From NCBI RefSeq assembly GCF_900108855.1, contig NZ_FNXY01000001.1:620001-684000 (forward strand): a stretch of DNA of 64,000 nt, read 5' to 3'. This DNA is from Dyadobacter koreensis (lineage in GTDB: Bacteria; Bacteroidota; Bacteroidia; Cytophagales; Spirosomataceae). The position numbers and the translations under genes were made by a program. The notes under the pieces are model-generated. The model was not told where the DNA came from, searched no databases, and saw only the letters and a program-made list of their open reading frames with translations. Numbering within the stretch: position 1 is the first letter of the stretch; every line of letters starts with the position of its first letter. Positions 25,768-35,617 of the stretch are shown piece by piece.

Positions 25768-28526
25768 TCGGTCAGGTTCGTTTTATAAAGTTCATTGAAT
25801 AACAGCTTGAAGGTGCCATGCGACTGTCCGCGGAAGGTAATCTCCGGACCGAAGGCGTAAAGTTTTCCCTTTCCAACTTTCGCCTGAAAAGCCACGACGC
25901 CACCTTTCAGATAAGTCTCACCCCACGCCCATCCGCTGACCAGCGGTTTGGCCGAAGAAAACCATGCGAGCGGTGTAAGTCCTTTGATGGCAGCATCCGG
26001 CCCGATATGAAATACAGGACTATTGCTGAAAACGACATCCGCTTCGCTGGCCATTCCCCAGTTTGCAGGCGCCTGTTTGTTGAAGGAAACTTTAAGGATA
26101 CTACCCGGGATGTAATAGCGTTCTCCGGAAAGATTTTTGGTTTCGCCCTTCGCATTGACCTCGGTTAAGGCATTCGTTACAGGCAATCCTAAATGATACG
26201 CCAGTGTGGTGCTCGAACCAACGGTAACAATTTGACCACCAGCCTCCATGAATTTCTTGAGTTCCGGTATTGATTTGGCCGGTGTTATCGTACCCAGCCA
26301 AGGACGATATTGTTCTGCAATTTCTTCCGGTTTAGGCTGTCTTCCAAAACCTCTTCCCTCTCCGCTGCCCGCGTTGACGGGAGGAATTCCTCCACCAATA
26401 AACAAGATCACGTCATATTTAGAAGCGAGTCCGCCGCTGTCAATGTCCTTCGGATAAATTACTTTGAAAGGAAAATTATACTGTTCCATCATCCAGCGCA
26501 CCCAGCCCGAGGGCATCGAGCCTCCGTAATTGTCAAAAAGCGCTATACGTGCGGGAGCAACTTTGACCATGGATGACGGACGTTCGCTGATCGCCAATGA
26601 TTTGACGCCGTAACTTGCACCTGCTTTTTGAAGAATGGATTTTCCTTTTGCTGGAATAAAGAAGGATCCCGCAGCCGCCGCTGCTGTGCTATCTTTTGTA
26701 CGGTAAACCTCAATACCGGCTTTCATCAAATCATTAACAGCCATAAACGCATTATTTACCCGCGAATCCACCAGATATCCGCCTTTCGAAGACGGCGTCG
26801 CAGCAGCAGGCATCGGCTGAACCTGACCGTACGGTATACGGTCAAACGGCCCATCGAAAGCATTTAAAATACGGTCAAATTTTACGCCCATCTGAAATGC
26901 CAGCGTCCATCCGGCAGCATCATACGGACGAATCGGAGGCCCGCCCGGGTATTCAAAATCATTTGGGTGGTTCTGAGGTTCGAACATATCCAGTACGTGA
27001 GGACGGAATGCCTGTGCTGATTTCACTATGTATGAACCGGCAGGATAGTTTTTACCTTCCACTGTAAACGGTGCGGTCGCTTTGTGAACAAGAATACCCG
27101 ATTTGATCAGCGCATTGATAAACTTAACGGCTGTTGGAAAATCCGTCTGATCGGCAGGCAGGATAAATCCTCTGGGGTCACGCAGCACCGGATTGGTATA
27201 AACGGTATCAAAAAATTTCTGAGGAATTGTATTGGCGCCAAAAGCCGGAGCAGCAACGCTGTCAGGACGCGCACGATTAGCAGGAGCTGACTTTTTCGAG
27301 GCCTCAAATCCTTCGGTGACCGCCTGAGAATATTTGGGATACAACGTCCAGGTATCTTTGTTTCCTTTTTCAATCGAGCTTTTTCCCATTTTGTAAATAT
27401 TATACATCAGCTCATCTCCATTGCGTACTGCATAATTGAGAATGCCATAATTGAGCGAAACAGAATAATCGATCGAACGGCGGTATGGCCAGTCCTGAGG
27501 CATGACCGGAAAGGGATTAGCATTGTTTGGGATCAGACGCTCGGGTACCAGGGGAATTTTCATCGGCGTCGGGTTGCCGGTGATTTCGGTAAGAATGCCT
27601 ATAATGTTGTGAAAATAAGGTGTCGTGCGCAGTCCTCCGTTCCACCAGGTCGAAAACACAGAACCTGCAAGCCGTGTATAGCCAGGTTTGCCTTCCACAT
27701 GCAAACGGTTGATCATCGACGCGGCAACGCCTTCAACACCGGTAATAATCTGCGGATCAAGAAGGTGGTTAAACGGGTCGCGGTAAGGCGGACCTGCCAC
27801 CACCGAACCTGCGGGTGAAGTCTGATGATGATTGTAGATAATCTGCGGAAGCCATTCGACATACTGCTGCAAAGAAGTATTGGTTGTTTCTTTCATATTC
27901 ATCATGTAAAAGTCACGGTTGTTGTCGTGACCTACATATTTCTGATACAACCGGGGAATATTCATATTTCGCTTCTTGGGATCTTTCTCGTTCATATACC
28001 AGCTCGCTACAATTTCCTGACCGTCAGGATTAACCTGAGAAAGCAAAATGATCACATTGTCAAGAATCTTCATCGTCTCCGGATCCTTGCGGCTGACCAG
28101 CTGATAATATGTTTCAATAAGCTGGTGCGAACCAACAGTTTCGGTTGCATGCAGGCCGCCATCGATCCAAATGACCGGTTTGCCTTCCATAACCAGGGCG
28201 CGGGCTTCATCCTCAGTTATTTCGGCATGCGCCAGCTTTTGAGAAATTTCTTTATAACGATCTAATTTTTTAAGGTTGGCAGGCGAAGAAATGATCATCA
28301 TCGGCTGTCGTCTACCCTCTTCGGTCGGGCCGATATCCACATATTCTGCCCGGTCTGAGATTTCAGCGACCTTTTTAAAATAGGCCTCCGCCTGTGTAAA
28401 TGTGGCCAGATTGTAATCCTCGCCGATTGTAAAGCCAAAATGTTCCTTCGGTGTGGGAATAGTCTGGGCAAACGATGACGAAGCTGAAAAAATGAACAGT
28501 ACTACATATAAACGTATTCGTATCAT
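25764..28526 (-). CDS. M14 family zinc carboxypeptidase-type metallopeptidase (paralogue)
   Basis: 920 residues from the ATG at 28526, preferred over one 14 codons upstream because it opens a clean signal peptide 'MIRIRLYVVLFIFSASSSFA'. Same architecture and catalytic set as the next gene: 'GGLHATETVG' (H126, E129), NPDG, NNRD, 'YNHHQ', and Glu in 'GILTEITGN'. A Ser/Ala/Pro-rich insertion lies near residues 410-430. The pair is a tandem duplication; the segment around 'PYDAAGWTLAFQMGVKFDRI' is identical in both. Both probably act in the periplasm or on the outer membrane on oligopeptides imported by SusC/SusD (inference). Confidence 0.9.
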   Translation of the reverse strand: MIRIRLYVVLFIFSASSSFAQTIPTPKEHFGFTIGEDYNLATFTQAEAYFKKVAEISDRAEYVDIGPTEEGRRQPMMIISSPANLKKLDRYKEISQKLAHAEITEDEARALVMEGKPVIWIDGGLHATETVGSHQLIETYYQLVSRKDPETMKILDNVIILLSQVNPDGQEIVASWYMNEKDPKKRNMNIPRLYQKYVGHDNNRDFYMMNMKETTNTSLQQYVEWLPQIIYNHHQTSPAGSVVAGPPYRDPFNHLLDPQIITGVEGVAASMINRLHVEGKPGYTRLAGSVFSTWWNGGLRTTPYFHNIIGILTEITGNPTPMKIPLVPERLIPNNANPFPVMPQDWPYRRSIDYSVSLNYGILNYAVRNGDELMYNIYKMGKSSIEKGNKDTWTLYPKYSQAVTEGFEASKKSAPANRARPDSVAAPAFGANTIPQKFFDTVYTNPVLRDPRGFILPADQTDFPTAVKFINALIKSGILVHKATAPFTVEGKNYPAGSYIVKSAQAFRPHVLDMFEPQNHPNDFEYPGGPPIRPYDAAGWTLAFQMGVKFDRILNAFDGPFDRIPYGQVQPMPAAATPSSKGGYLVDSRVNNAFMAVNDLMKAGIEVYRTKDSTAAAAAGSFFIPAKGKSILQKAGASYGVKSLAISERPSSMVKVAPARIALFDNYGGSMPSGWVRWMMEQYNFPFKVIYPKDIDSGGLASKYDVILFIGGGIPPVNAGSGEGRGFGRQPKPEEIAEQYRPWLGTITPAKSIPELKKFMEAGGQIVTVGSSTTLAYHLGLPVTNALTEVNAKGETKNLSGERYYIPGSILKVSFNKQAPANWGMASEADVVFSNSPVFHIGPDAAIKGLTPLAWFSSAKPLVSGWAWGETYLKGGVVAFQAKVGKGKLYAFGPEITFRGQSHGTFKLLFNELYKTNLTE

Positions 28527-28660
28527 AGTGAACTGATTAGTGGTTAATAAGTAAACTGGAATAGCCATGATAAATGTTTGGGATACTCAGAAGACGTTTC
28601 TTGACACAATCAAGGTACCCCCCGAATCCAATTCCTTTGCATTTATAACAAGACACATTT

Positions 28661-29284
28661 TCACTGATTTTTAAAACGGACGCCAACCCGGCAGTCACAG
28701 GGTTCGCCACGCGATTCGTCACAGGCATTTTCCTGATACTGGACAATTTTCCTGCCATCTCCCATGGTCAAAATAAATTTGAACAAAAAGTAGTCATTCA
28801 CCCCGACTGTACTCAGATTTGTACCTGTAAATGCTGCAAGCTGGGCAGGTGTGAGCGTAAAGGTTTTAGGAAAACTCGTAACCGTCTCATAGAGTTTGTC
28901 TGTGGCCAGCACTGTACTTGGTAACGGAAACTGACGTATGCTAGGAAATTCTCCGGCAAGTGAAAAAACTATCGGATAAGCCGGCGGACTTGATTCGCGC
29001 TTGTTAAAGCTAAGGTATACATCGATCGACTGCACGGTTGTTCTTCCAAAATCAAAATAATCAAGCGTCCATTCAAACTGCTGTTTGGTAGCATAGTCCG
29101 CTTCTTTCATATTAAAAAACGAAACATTTCCGGTCTGAACCGTAGGTAAGGCAGACTTTGCTATGTTAACGGTAACTTTCGGCGCAGCACCGGTTGTTGC
29201 TTTTTCCCAGTCATATTCTACATTTTTGCAGGAATCATTTAACAAACAGACGAGCAACAGGCTATACACAAAGAACTTTTTCAT
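28661..29284 (-). CDS. Hypothetical exported protein of the SusCD operon
   Basis: 207 residues. The N-terminus 'MKKFFVYSLLLVCLLNDSC' is hydrophobic and ends in a Cys, so a lipoprotein is possible, although the lipobox is atypical. The remainder is predicted beta-rich ('FEWTLDYFDFGRTTVQSIDV', 'YFLFKFILTMGDGRKIVQ') and ends in a Cys-containing tail ('ENACDESRGEPCDCRVG'). It follows the susD gene by 44 bases, the position usually held by SusE/SusF-like surface ligand-binding lipoproteins. Function beyond that is a guess. Confidence 0.7.
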   Translation of the reverse strand: MKKFFVYSLLLVCLLNDSCKNVEYDWEKATTGAAPKVTVNIAKSALPTVQTGNVSFFNMKEADYATKQQFEWTLDYFDFGRTTVQSIDVYLSFNKRESSPPAYPIVFSLAGEFPSIRQFPLPSTVLATDKLYETVTSFPKTFTLTPAQLAAFTGTNLSTVGVNDYFLFKFILTMGDGRKIVQYQENACDESRGEPCDCRVGVRFKNQ

Positions 29285-29328
29285 ACTGGTTAGTTTAAAA
29301 ATTGAGTATATATTTTTACTGCTATTGA

Positions 29329-30924
29329 CTATTTATCCCAGAAGACGGGGGTAGTCTGCTGCGCCCTTTGAATCGCTTCCCGGTCGTTGATCAACGTCTC
29401 GTTTGAGGTAAGCTCTGTTTCTGAATAATAAAAACGCATCGGAAAAACATCCAGCGGAGAAACCAGATCACCAAGCTTTGGAAGACCTGTCCGGCGGAAA
29501 TCATTGTAGGATTCCACACCGTTACCAAATAGGGCAATCCATTTCTGAGTCATCAAAAGCTCCATTTTTCCAGCATCGTTTGCCGCAGCAAACTGCGTCT
29601 TTATTTTATTGGCAAAACCCGTAATCGTGGCTGCCGGCAAAGTTGTTCCTTTGTTTTTCCCAGCCAGCGTGCTAACGCTGTTCAGATGTGCGGCGACTGC
29701 GTCGGCAAGCAGTTGGGCGGCGTCCTCTCCTGTTCCCAGATTCAGAGCAGCCTCTGCCCTGATGAATTTTACCATTGCATTGGTGATTAAAGGGAGAATG
29801 CCTGCGCCGGTTCCATCTCCGGAAGTTGATAAGGGAATTTTAAAAGAGTTCGACGTTGAGGTTGAGACAGCGCCCGTATTATTCAGATAAACGTTCGCAG
29901 CGGTCAGCGTCCGGATCGTTCCATTATCATACAAACCTCCCGCGGGATAAATTCCGATTAATGCCCTGGTATTCGCATCGGCGGGAGAAGCTGCTCCGTC
30001 GCCAGGTTCACGGCCATAATAGCCCTCACCGTTCATCGAATTAGCCAGGCCTACATTTGAATTCTGACGAAAGACGTAGTAGCGAAGCCTAGGGTCATCG
30101 CTGTCTTTTAAATTGTTAACCAGCGGCATGCTGACATAACCGCCCCTTCCTGCGCCATACCAGCTGACATACCAGGGATGCCTGGCGTTGGGTGTAACGT
30201 TTGTACCATATTGAAAAGCAAAATCCTGGGCATTATCGACAATGAGCACACCGCTGGAAATCAACGCTTTGATACCCGCTTCCGCCTTCTGCCGGTCTGA
30301 AAGACGAATCTGGTTGAATAATTTCAATTTCAGAGAATTAGCCATCCGCTGCCAGCTCACTTTTGACCCCTGGTAAAAAATATCAGCGCCTGCAGCGATC
30401 GTAAAATTCTTATCCATATCAACCAAAGCTTCATCGATCAAAGCAAATAAGTTTGTGTAAATATCCACGCCCTTATCCAACACCGGGTTGGCATTTTCAC
30501 TTACCGCTTGTGAATAAGGCACATCGCCCCAAAGATCCACCATGATCGAATACAGATATGCTTTTTGCAATTTAGCAATCGCGACATAACCCCAGGCCTG
30601 CTGAGCAGTACCCTCGCGGATCACTGTCTCAAGATCAGGAATGGTTGCAGTGTAAAACCCTGACCAGGCTGTTGAGAAAGAGGTTCCGGTCTGATTCCAA
30701 CGGTTTAATGTTCCGGATGCAAAATGCTGCATTACAGCTGATCCTCCTCCATTTACTGAATTGAAATAGCTCGCCAAAGAGATTTGCGTGGAAGGCAGCA
30801 GCAGACTCAATGTGGGCTGGGTCGGATTATTGGGATCATCGTTGATGTCCACAAAATCACTACATGAACTTGCCAGAAATAGCAGAACAAGTAACGCGGA
30901 TATTTTTATATTTTTTCTCATCAT
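29329..30924 (-). CDS. SusD/RagB family outer-membrane lipoprotein
   Basis: 531 residues. Lipoprotein signal with SSC lipobox ('LLVLLFLASSCSDFVDINDD'), then the 'DPNNPTQPTLSLLLPSTQIS' N-terminus typical of the SusD-like_2 group rather than classical starch SusD. It is an alpha-helical TPR-like ligand-binding protein; the C-terminal 'QKWIALFGNGVESYNDFRRT' segment is characteristic. It sits on the SusC barrel as a lid and delivers large ligands. The SusD-like_2 group and the two downstream peptidases suggest peptide rather than glycan uptake (inference). It follows susC by 19 bases. Confidence 0.92.
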   Translation of the reverse strand: MMRKNIKISALLVLLFLASSCSDFVDINDDPNNPTQPTLSLLLPSTQISLASYFNSVNGGGSAVMQHFASGTLNRWNQTGTSFSTAWSGFYTATIPDLETVIREGTAQQAWGYVAIAKLQKAYLYSIMVDLWGDVPYSQAVSENANPVLDKGVDIYTNLFALIDEALVDMDKNFTIAAGADIFYQGSKVSWQRMANSLKLKLFNQIRLSDRQKAEAGIKALISSGVLIVDNAQDFAFQYGTNVTPNARHPWYVSWYGAGRGGYVSMPLVNNLKDSDDPRLRYYVFRQNSNVGLANSMNGEGYYGREPGDGAASPADANTRALIGIYPAGGLYDNGTIRTLTAANVYLNNTGAVSTSTSNSFKIPLSTSGDGTGAGILPLITNAMVKFIRAEAALNLGTGEDAAQLLADAVAAHLNSVSTLAGKNKGTTLPAATITGFANKIKTQFAAANDAGKMELLMTQKWIALFGNGVESYNDFRRTGLPKLGDLVSPLDVFPMRFYYSETELTSNETLINDREAIQRAQQTTPVFWDK

Positions 30925-30943
30925 TTTTCCGGTTTTGACTGAA

Positions 30944-33900
30944 TTAAAAGCTGATTCGTAAGTTTACTCCATAGCGGCGGGTAGTCGGCACGCCGTAAGA
31001 GTCCGCGCCCGCATTGTTGGAAGATCCGGTGCTGACCTCAGGATCGTAATTCATATATTTTGGAAAATTAGGCGCGTTGTACCAAAGATTTCTTCCACTG
31101 ATTGAAAGTGAAGCAGAGCCAAAGGGTGTTTTGCTCAGCAGACGCGCCGGAACTTGATACCCCAGCGATATTTCACGAAGACGAAATACGGTTGCATCAA
31201 AGACTGATCCTTCCGCAACACCGCCCGGACCATAACCACCTGAAAAATAATAGTCAATCACGGTAATGGCTGTGTTGTTAGCGATCTTATTTCCTTCACC
31301 ATCCCTGAGCGGCAGCAATGTATTGACATCACCCAGGACACCCGGAGCGATCAGCATCCGGTACCTGTCCTCGGTATCTTTGCTCACACCACGTGCCATG
31401 GCCTCTCCAACATTCGTCGAATAAATGGCGCCACCCTGTTTCCAGTCAAAAAGTACGCCGAAAGTGAATTTTTTGAAGGAAAGCGTATTACTGATACCGG
31501 CCATAAAATTTGGATTCGGATTGCCGATCGGGCCGCTTGTTGAGGCCGATATTGGTTTTGCAGTTTGTGGGTTTACCAAAATATTCCCCTCTTCATCCCG
31601 CGCGTAGCGTCCCCGGTAGATCTGCCCGTAAGGCTGCCCGGGGATATGCACATTATTACCATAGACAAGCTGCGCATATCCGCCGAGCTCATCGACCATG
31701 TTGCGGTTTCTTGTAAAATTTGCATCCACTTCCCACTTGAAACCATTTTCAGTCTCCACAGGAACTGCCCCTAGCGTTATTTCAACTCCTTTGTTTGATG
31801 TCTGACCAAGATTGATGATCCTGTCGGTATAGCCAGTCGAAGGCGCCGACTTGACGGTAAAAATCTGTGAGGTGCTTTTTTTATGATAATAAGTAAAATC
31901 AAGCGAGAAACGTCCCTGCAAAAATTCTAGATTTGTCCCCGTCTCGAACTCTGTAATAAATTCCGGCTTTAGGTTCGCGTTAGTTAAAATGTCTGACATC
32001 GTAAGCGTACTGATATTGGTCACAGTCCCATTTGAAAAAGGCGCTCCAAGGCCGTTTGCATCCGCATTTGCCGTGTAAACATTGGCCGTAAGGTACGGCG
32101 TCGCTTCATTTCCCACACGCGTGTAACCAAGTCTGACCTTTCCGGAAGTCAGTATTTTATTTTGCATTTGAAATGCTTCCGTGAAGATGAAAGAGCCATT
32201 TGCCCCACCGTAAAAATAACTCCTGTTTTGAGCCGGAAGGGTTGATGAAACATCGTTTCGGGCAACAATATTCAAGGAAGCATATTTTTTATAATCCAGC
32301 GTGATATCGGTAAAAAAGGCATAGTAGCGCTGTTTGATCTTTGCCCGGTTATTAGGCAGGCTTCCCAGGGTTATTGTCGAAGTATTACTGATATCGTTTA
32401 TCCCAGGCGTTATGATATTGTCACCGCTGAACGCTGAGCGCTCTGTTTTTCTCTGGCTAATATTATTCCCCAAAATAGCGCGCAGAGATAAATCCGTACC
32501 AAACTCCTTTGTTATCGTAAATAAAAGTGTATTATCAAGTTCCTGACGGTAAATGTTGTCTGTGTTGATGGTTCCATTAGCATAAACCGAAGACCCTTTT
32601 CCCAATACACTGACACGTCTGTCGGTGTAGGCATTGAAACCGGCCGTATTCTGGATATTAAGCCAGGGCAGCGGATCAAAACCTAAAACAAAATTTCCAT
32701 AATAACGGTCGACATTGGATGTGGACGGACTGTGTTTAACAGACCAGTAAGGGTTATCAAGGCCGTCACGGTCATACACGTTTGCGCCTGTGTTAGGATT
32801 CTCAAACGGAAGTCCCGACAGATCGTAGCTGGTTGGCAGATAGTACAGGTTACTCATGATGTCTCCGCTTCCGCCAATCGGAGGACTTTTCTGGTCAGTC
32901 ATTACATAATTGATCGTACCCCGGGCATAAAATTTATTGTCCAGCCGGATGTTTCCTCCAACGTTAAAAGAAGTACGGGAAATTTCATTCCCCGGAACAA
33001 TACCCTTATTAGTGGTCCGGCCAACGCCCAGCGTGAAATTTCCCTTTTCACTGCCGCTGTTGATGGTCAGCCCATTTTCAAAAACAGAACCAGTACGGAA
33101 AAAATCCCGCTGACTTTTTCCTGCGTAAGACTGGTAAGGGACCTGCGCCGGCGTGACGCCGTCGGGCATGTAAAAAGAAGGAAAATCAGTTGAATTGTAA
33201 CCAGGCCTGGCAAGCGGATGCGGAATCGTCTCGCGGCTGCTGTAAGCTGAGCCGTTCGAACCGTAAACCGCTGTCCGGTAATCGAAGTTGGTACCCTGTC
33301 CGTAAGTATGCTGGTAGTCGGGAAGCCCTGCAATTTCTTCCATGGAATAGGAAGTACTGTACGTGATCTCAGTCCCTTTTTTTCCCTTTTTCGCAGACGC
33401 TTTTGTTGTAATAATAATCGCTCCATTGGCCGCACGCGAACCATATAGCGCAGCCGCGGCTGCACCCTTAAGTACGGTGAGACTTTGAATATTATTGGGA
33501 TCGATATCAAAAGCGCGGCTTGCTGTGGCCTGGTTGCTCTGGGTCTGACGGTCACCGGAGGGAGCATAGGTGGAGTTATCGAAAGGAACACCATCCACTA
33601 CATAAAGCGGCTGGTTATTGTTTCCCAGTGAAGAATTACCCCGGATAGTCACATTAGTAGAACCACCCGCGACGCCGCCTCCACCCTGAATGTTTACACC
33701 CGCCATTTTACCGGTAAGCGCGCGCATGGGATCAGGCTCATTTTTCTGGGCCAGATCCTCAGCTTTCAACGTTGCCACAGAATAGCCCAGTGTACCGGCC
33801 TGCCGCTCGATACCGGCAGCAGTAACCACTACCTCGCTCAGCTGCCTGCTATCCGAAAATAACAAAACATCGATAATGGCTCTGTCTTTAACTTCGGTTT

Positions 33901-34471
33901 CGAACGTGGTAAAACCAAGAAAAGAGAAAACCAGAACAGACTCTTTTCCAGGAACTTGCAGAGAATAATTACCATCCTGATCTGTTGTGGTACCAATCTG
34001 TGTTCCCTTCACGATGATATTGACACCAGCCAGCGCGCTTGCATCATCCTGTGCGGTCACTTTACCTTTTACACGCACATCGGCTGCCTTTGCCGAAGGG
34101 ACAACAATTGTCTTCACCGGTACGGTCTTAACAGGCTCTGAAATCACAAAGGTTTTTTGAAACTTTTCAAAAGACAGATTCAGTGGGCCTAATACTTCTT
34201 TGAGATAAACTTCTATGCGCTCATTTTTACCTAACGCCCGCGATATACGTTTTCCCGCAACCTGACCTTTCTGATAAGCAAAAGTAACGTGATGTTTTCT
34301 TTCAATTTCCTGCAAAGCATCCGTAAGCGCAATAGGCCGGCCTTTGGAAACTGCCGACTGCACACTGCCGTTGCCCCGCGCCCAGATGAGCGCCTGAGCC
34401 TTTACCTGGCCTGTACAAGGCAATAGCAGCATCAGCCACAGAAATTTCTTCCTGGATAACATTGATCTCAT
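30944..34471 (-). CDS. SusC/RagA family TonB-linked outer-membrane transporter with STN domain
   Basis: 1175 residues. Order: signal peptide; STN (secretin/TonB short N-terminal) domain at about 45-110; carboxypeptidase-regulatory-like sandwich at about 132-205 ('VKGTQIGTTTDQDGNYSLQV'); plug at about 215-360 with the SusC signature 'LKGAAAAALYGSRAANGA'; then a barrel ending in 'RRYGVNLRISF'. The STN domain is the part that contacts a FecR anti-sigma factor, and a FecR gene lies 33 bases upstream. So transport and cell-surface signalling are coupled. Its partner SusD follows directly. Confidence 0.95.
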   Translation of the reverse strand: MRSMLSRKKFLWLMLLLPCTGQVKAQALIWARGNGSVQSAVSKGRPIALTDALQEIERKHHVTFAYQKGQVAGKRISRALGKNERIEVYLKEVLGPLNLSFEKFQKTFVISEPVKTVPVKTIVVPSAKAADVRVKGKVTAQDDASALAGVNIIVKGTQIGTTTDQDGNYSLQVPGKESVLVFSFLGFTTFETEVKDRAIIDVLLFSDSRQLSEVVVTAAGIERQAGTLGYSVATLKAEDLAQKNEPDPMRALTGKMAGVNIQGGGGVAGGSTNVTIRGNSSLGNNNQPLYVVDGVPFDNSTYAPSGDRQTQSNQATASRAFDIDPNNIQSLTVLKGAAAAALYGSRAANGAIIITTKASAKKGKKGTEITYSTSYSMEEIAGLPDYQHTYGQGTNFDYRTAVYGSNGSAYSSRETIPHPLARPGYNSTDFPSFYMPDGVTPAQVPYQSYAGKSQRDFFRTGSVFENGLTINSGSEKGNFTLGVGRTTNKGIVPGNEISRTSFNVGGNIRLDNKFYARGTINYVMTDQKSPPIGGSGDIMSNLYYLPTSYDLSGLPFENPNTGANVYDRDGLDNPYWSVKHSPSTSNVDRYYGNFVLGFDPLPWLNIQNTAGFNAYTDRRVSVLGKGSSVYANGTINTDNIYRQELDNTLLFTITKEFGTDLSLRAILGNNISQRKTERSAFSGDNIITPGINDISNTSTITLGSLPNNRAKIKQRYYAFFTDITLDYKKYASLNIVARNDVSSTLPAQNRSYFYGGANGSFIFTEAFQMQNKILTSGKVRLGYTRVGNEATPYLTANVYTANADANGLGAPFSNGTVTNISTLTMSDILTNANLKPEFITEFETGTNLEFLQGRFSLDFTYYHKKSTSQIFTVKSAPSTGYTDRIINLGQTSNKGVEITLGAVPVETENGFKWEVDANFTRNRNMVDELGGYAQLVYGNNVHIPGQPYGQIYRGRYARDEEGNILVNPQTAKPISASTSGPIGNPNPNFMAGISNTLSFKKFTFGVLFDWKQGGAIYSTNVGEAMARGVSKDTEDRYRMLIAPGVLGDVNTLLPLRDGEGNKIANNTAITVIDYYFSGGYGPGGVAEGSVFDATVFRLREISLGYQVPARLLSKTPFGSASLSISGRNLWYNAPNFPKYMNYDPEVSTGSSNNAGADSYGVPTTRRYGVNLRISF

Positions 34472-34504
34472 AAGTTTGAAAGTTAATTGTAGTTAGGTTC
34501 TGTA

Positions 34505-35446
34505 CTAATCTGCAAGGGGGTTAACCTTCCCGGAATCTTCAATGATAATCTGTTCGTTGTGCTGCGTGATTTCTACATTCAGCGTCCTGGATAGAATTCT
34601 TAGCACCATATCGATATTATTTCGGGAAATTTTCCCGGTAAAACGTAAACTTGTTAAAGATTCATTTTTGATAATTACCTGTCTGTGATAATATTCCTCC
34701 AAAACCAGACTAATGTCTGAAAGCCTGGTGTCGTCGAAATAAAACATGTCATTTTTCCAAGCCAGCCAAAGCTCTCCGCTAGCAGGCTTAACCGTCAAGC
34801 TATCCGCAGGGCCATTGAAGGAAGCCAATTGCCCGGGTTCCAGGAAAACTTCCTGATTCTGTGTTTTGATTTTTACCTTACCGTTTTGAAGATAGATTCT
34901 AGTATCCCCTTTCTTGTTTAAAACATTAAATTCGGTCCCTAAAACATTGATATCCAATCCGTCCGGCGTATGCACGACAAAGGAAGGATACTGCTTATTT
35001 TTTTTTACTTCAAAAAATGCTTCTCCTGAAATCAGCCTAACGTCACGGATTGTACCATTCCACTTTTCAGGATATGAAAACACGCTGTTACGATTCAGTG
35101 TGACGCGTGAGCCGTCGGGTAACACAACTATTTTTTCCTTAAATCTGTCTGTTTTAATTTCGAGATACTGAGACTGGCCTTCTTTAACAATCCAAAGGGC
35201 TAAAAACCCCATCAGTACAGAAATACTGGCTGCTATTTGCCAATTCCAGGATCTGCGAATCTTTCGTTCTGCAACTTCCTTCGTTTGAAAAGCCTCCTGC
35301 TGAATGATCTTTTCCAGATACAGATTCAAGGCTTCATCAAGCACTCCCGTTTTTTGCAGATGAATAAATACTTCCAACTCCTCAGCTGTTGCTGAATTTG
35401 TATAATACCGCTCAACAAGCCGGTCTAAAAAATCAGGATCGATCAT
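34505..35446 (-). CDS. FecR family anti-sigma factor
   Basis: 313 residues. Cytoplasmic N-terminal region (about 1-65), one membrane helix at about 67-87 ('IAASISVLMGFLALWIV'), the FecR domain at about 98-200 ('VVLPDGSRVTLNRNSVFSYP', 'LISGEAFFEVKK', 'GLDINVLGTEFNV') and a C-terminal DUF4974 STN-like domain ('LSDISLVLEEYY', 'LTSLRFTGKISRNNIDMVLR'). It holds the sigma factor inactive until SusC reports ligand in the outer membrane. It lies 171 bases after the sigma factor gene, in the usual order sigma-FecR-SusC-SusD. Confidence 0.93.
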   Translation of the reverse strand: MIDPDFLDRLVERYYTNSATAEELEVFIHLQKTGVLDEALNLYLEKIIQQEAFQTKEVAERKIRRSWNWQIAASISVLMGFLALWIVKEGQSQYLEIKTDRFKEKIVVLPDGSRVTLNRNSVFSYPEKWNGTIRDVRLISGEAFFEVKKNKQYPSFVVHTPDGLDINVLGTEFNVLNKKGDTRIYLQNGKVKIKTQNQEVFLEPGQLASFNGPADSLTVKPASGELWLAWKNDMFYFDDTRLSDISLVLEEYYHRQVIIKNESLTSLRFTGKISRNNIDMVLRILSRTLNVEITQHNEQIIIEDSGKVNPLAD

Positions 35447-35617
35447 ATTTCTGGAGTCTTAACTGTAAGACAACTTTCACCGCAGCAAAGGGTCCCCCAT
35501 AAAATAAAAAATCCGTCTATTTAGAAATTATTTATATTATTGACTTATAAAGTGATATAAATAAGAATTTAATTTTGCTTCTTCCAGTTAAAATAAAATA
35601 TGTTAGGACCGTAACTT

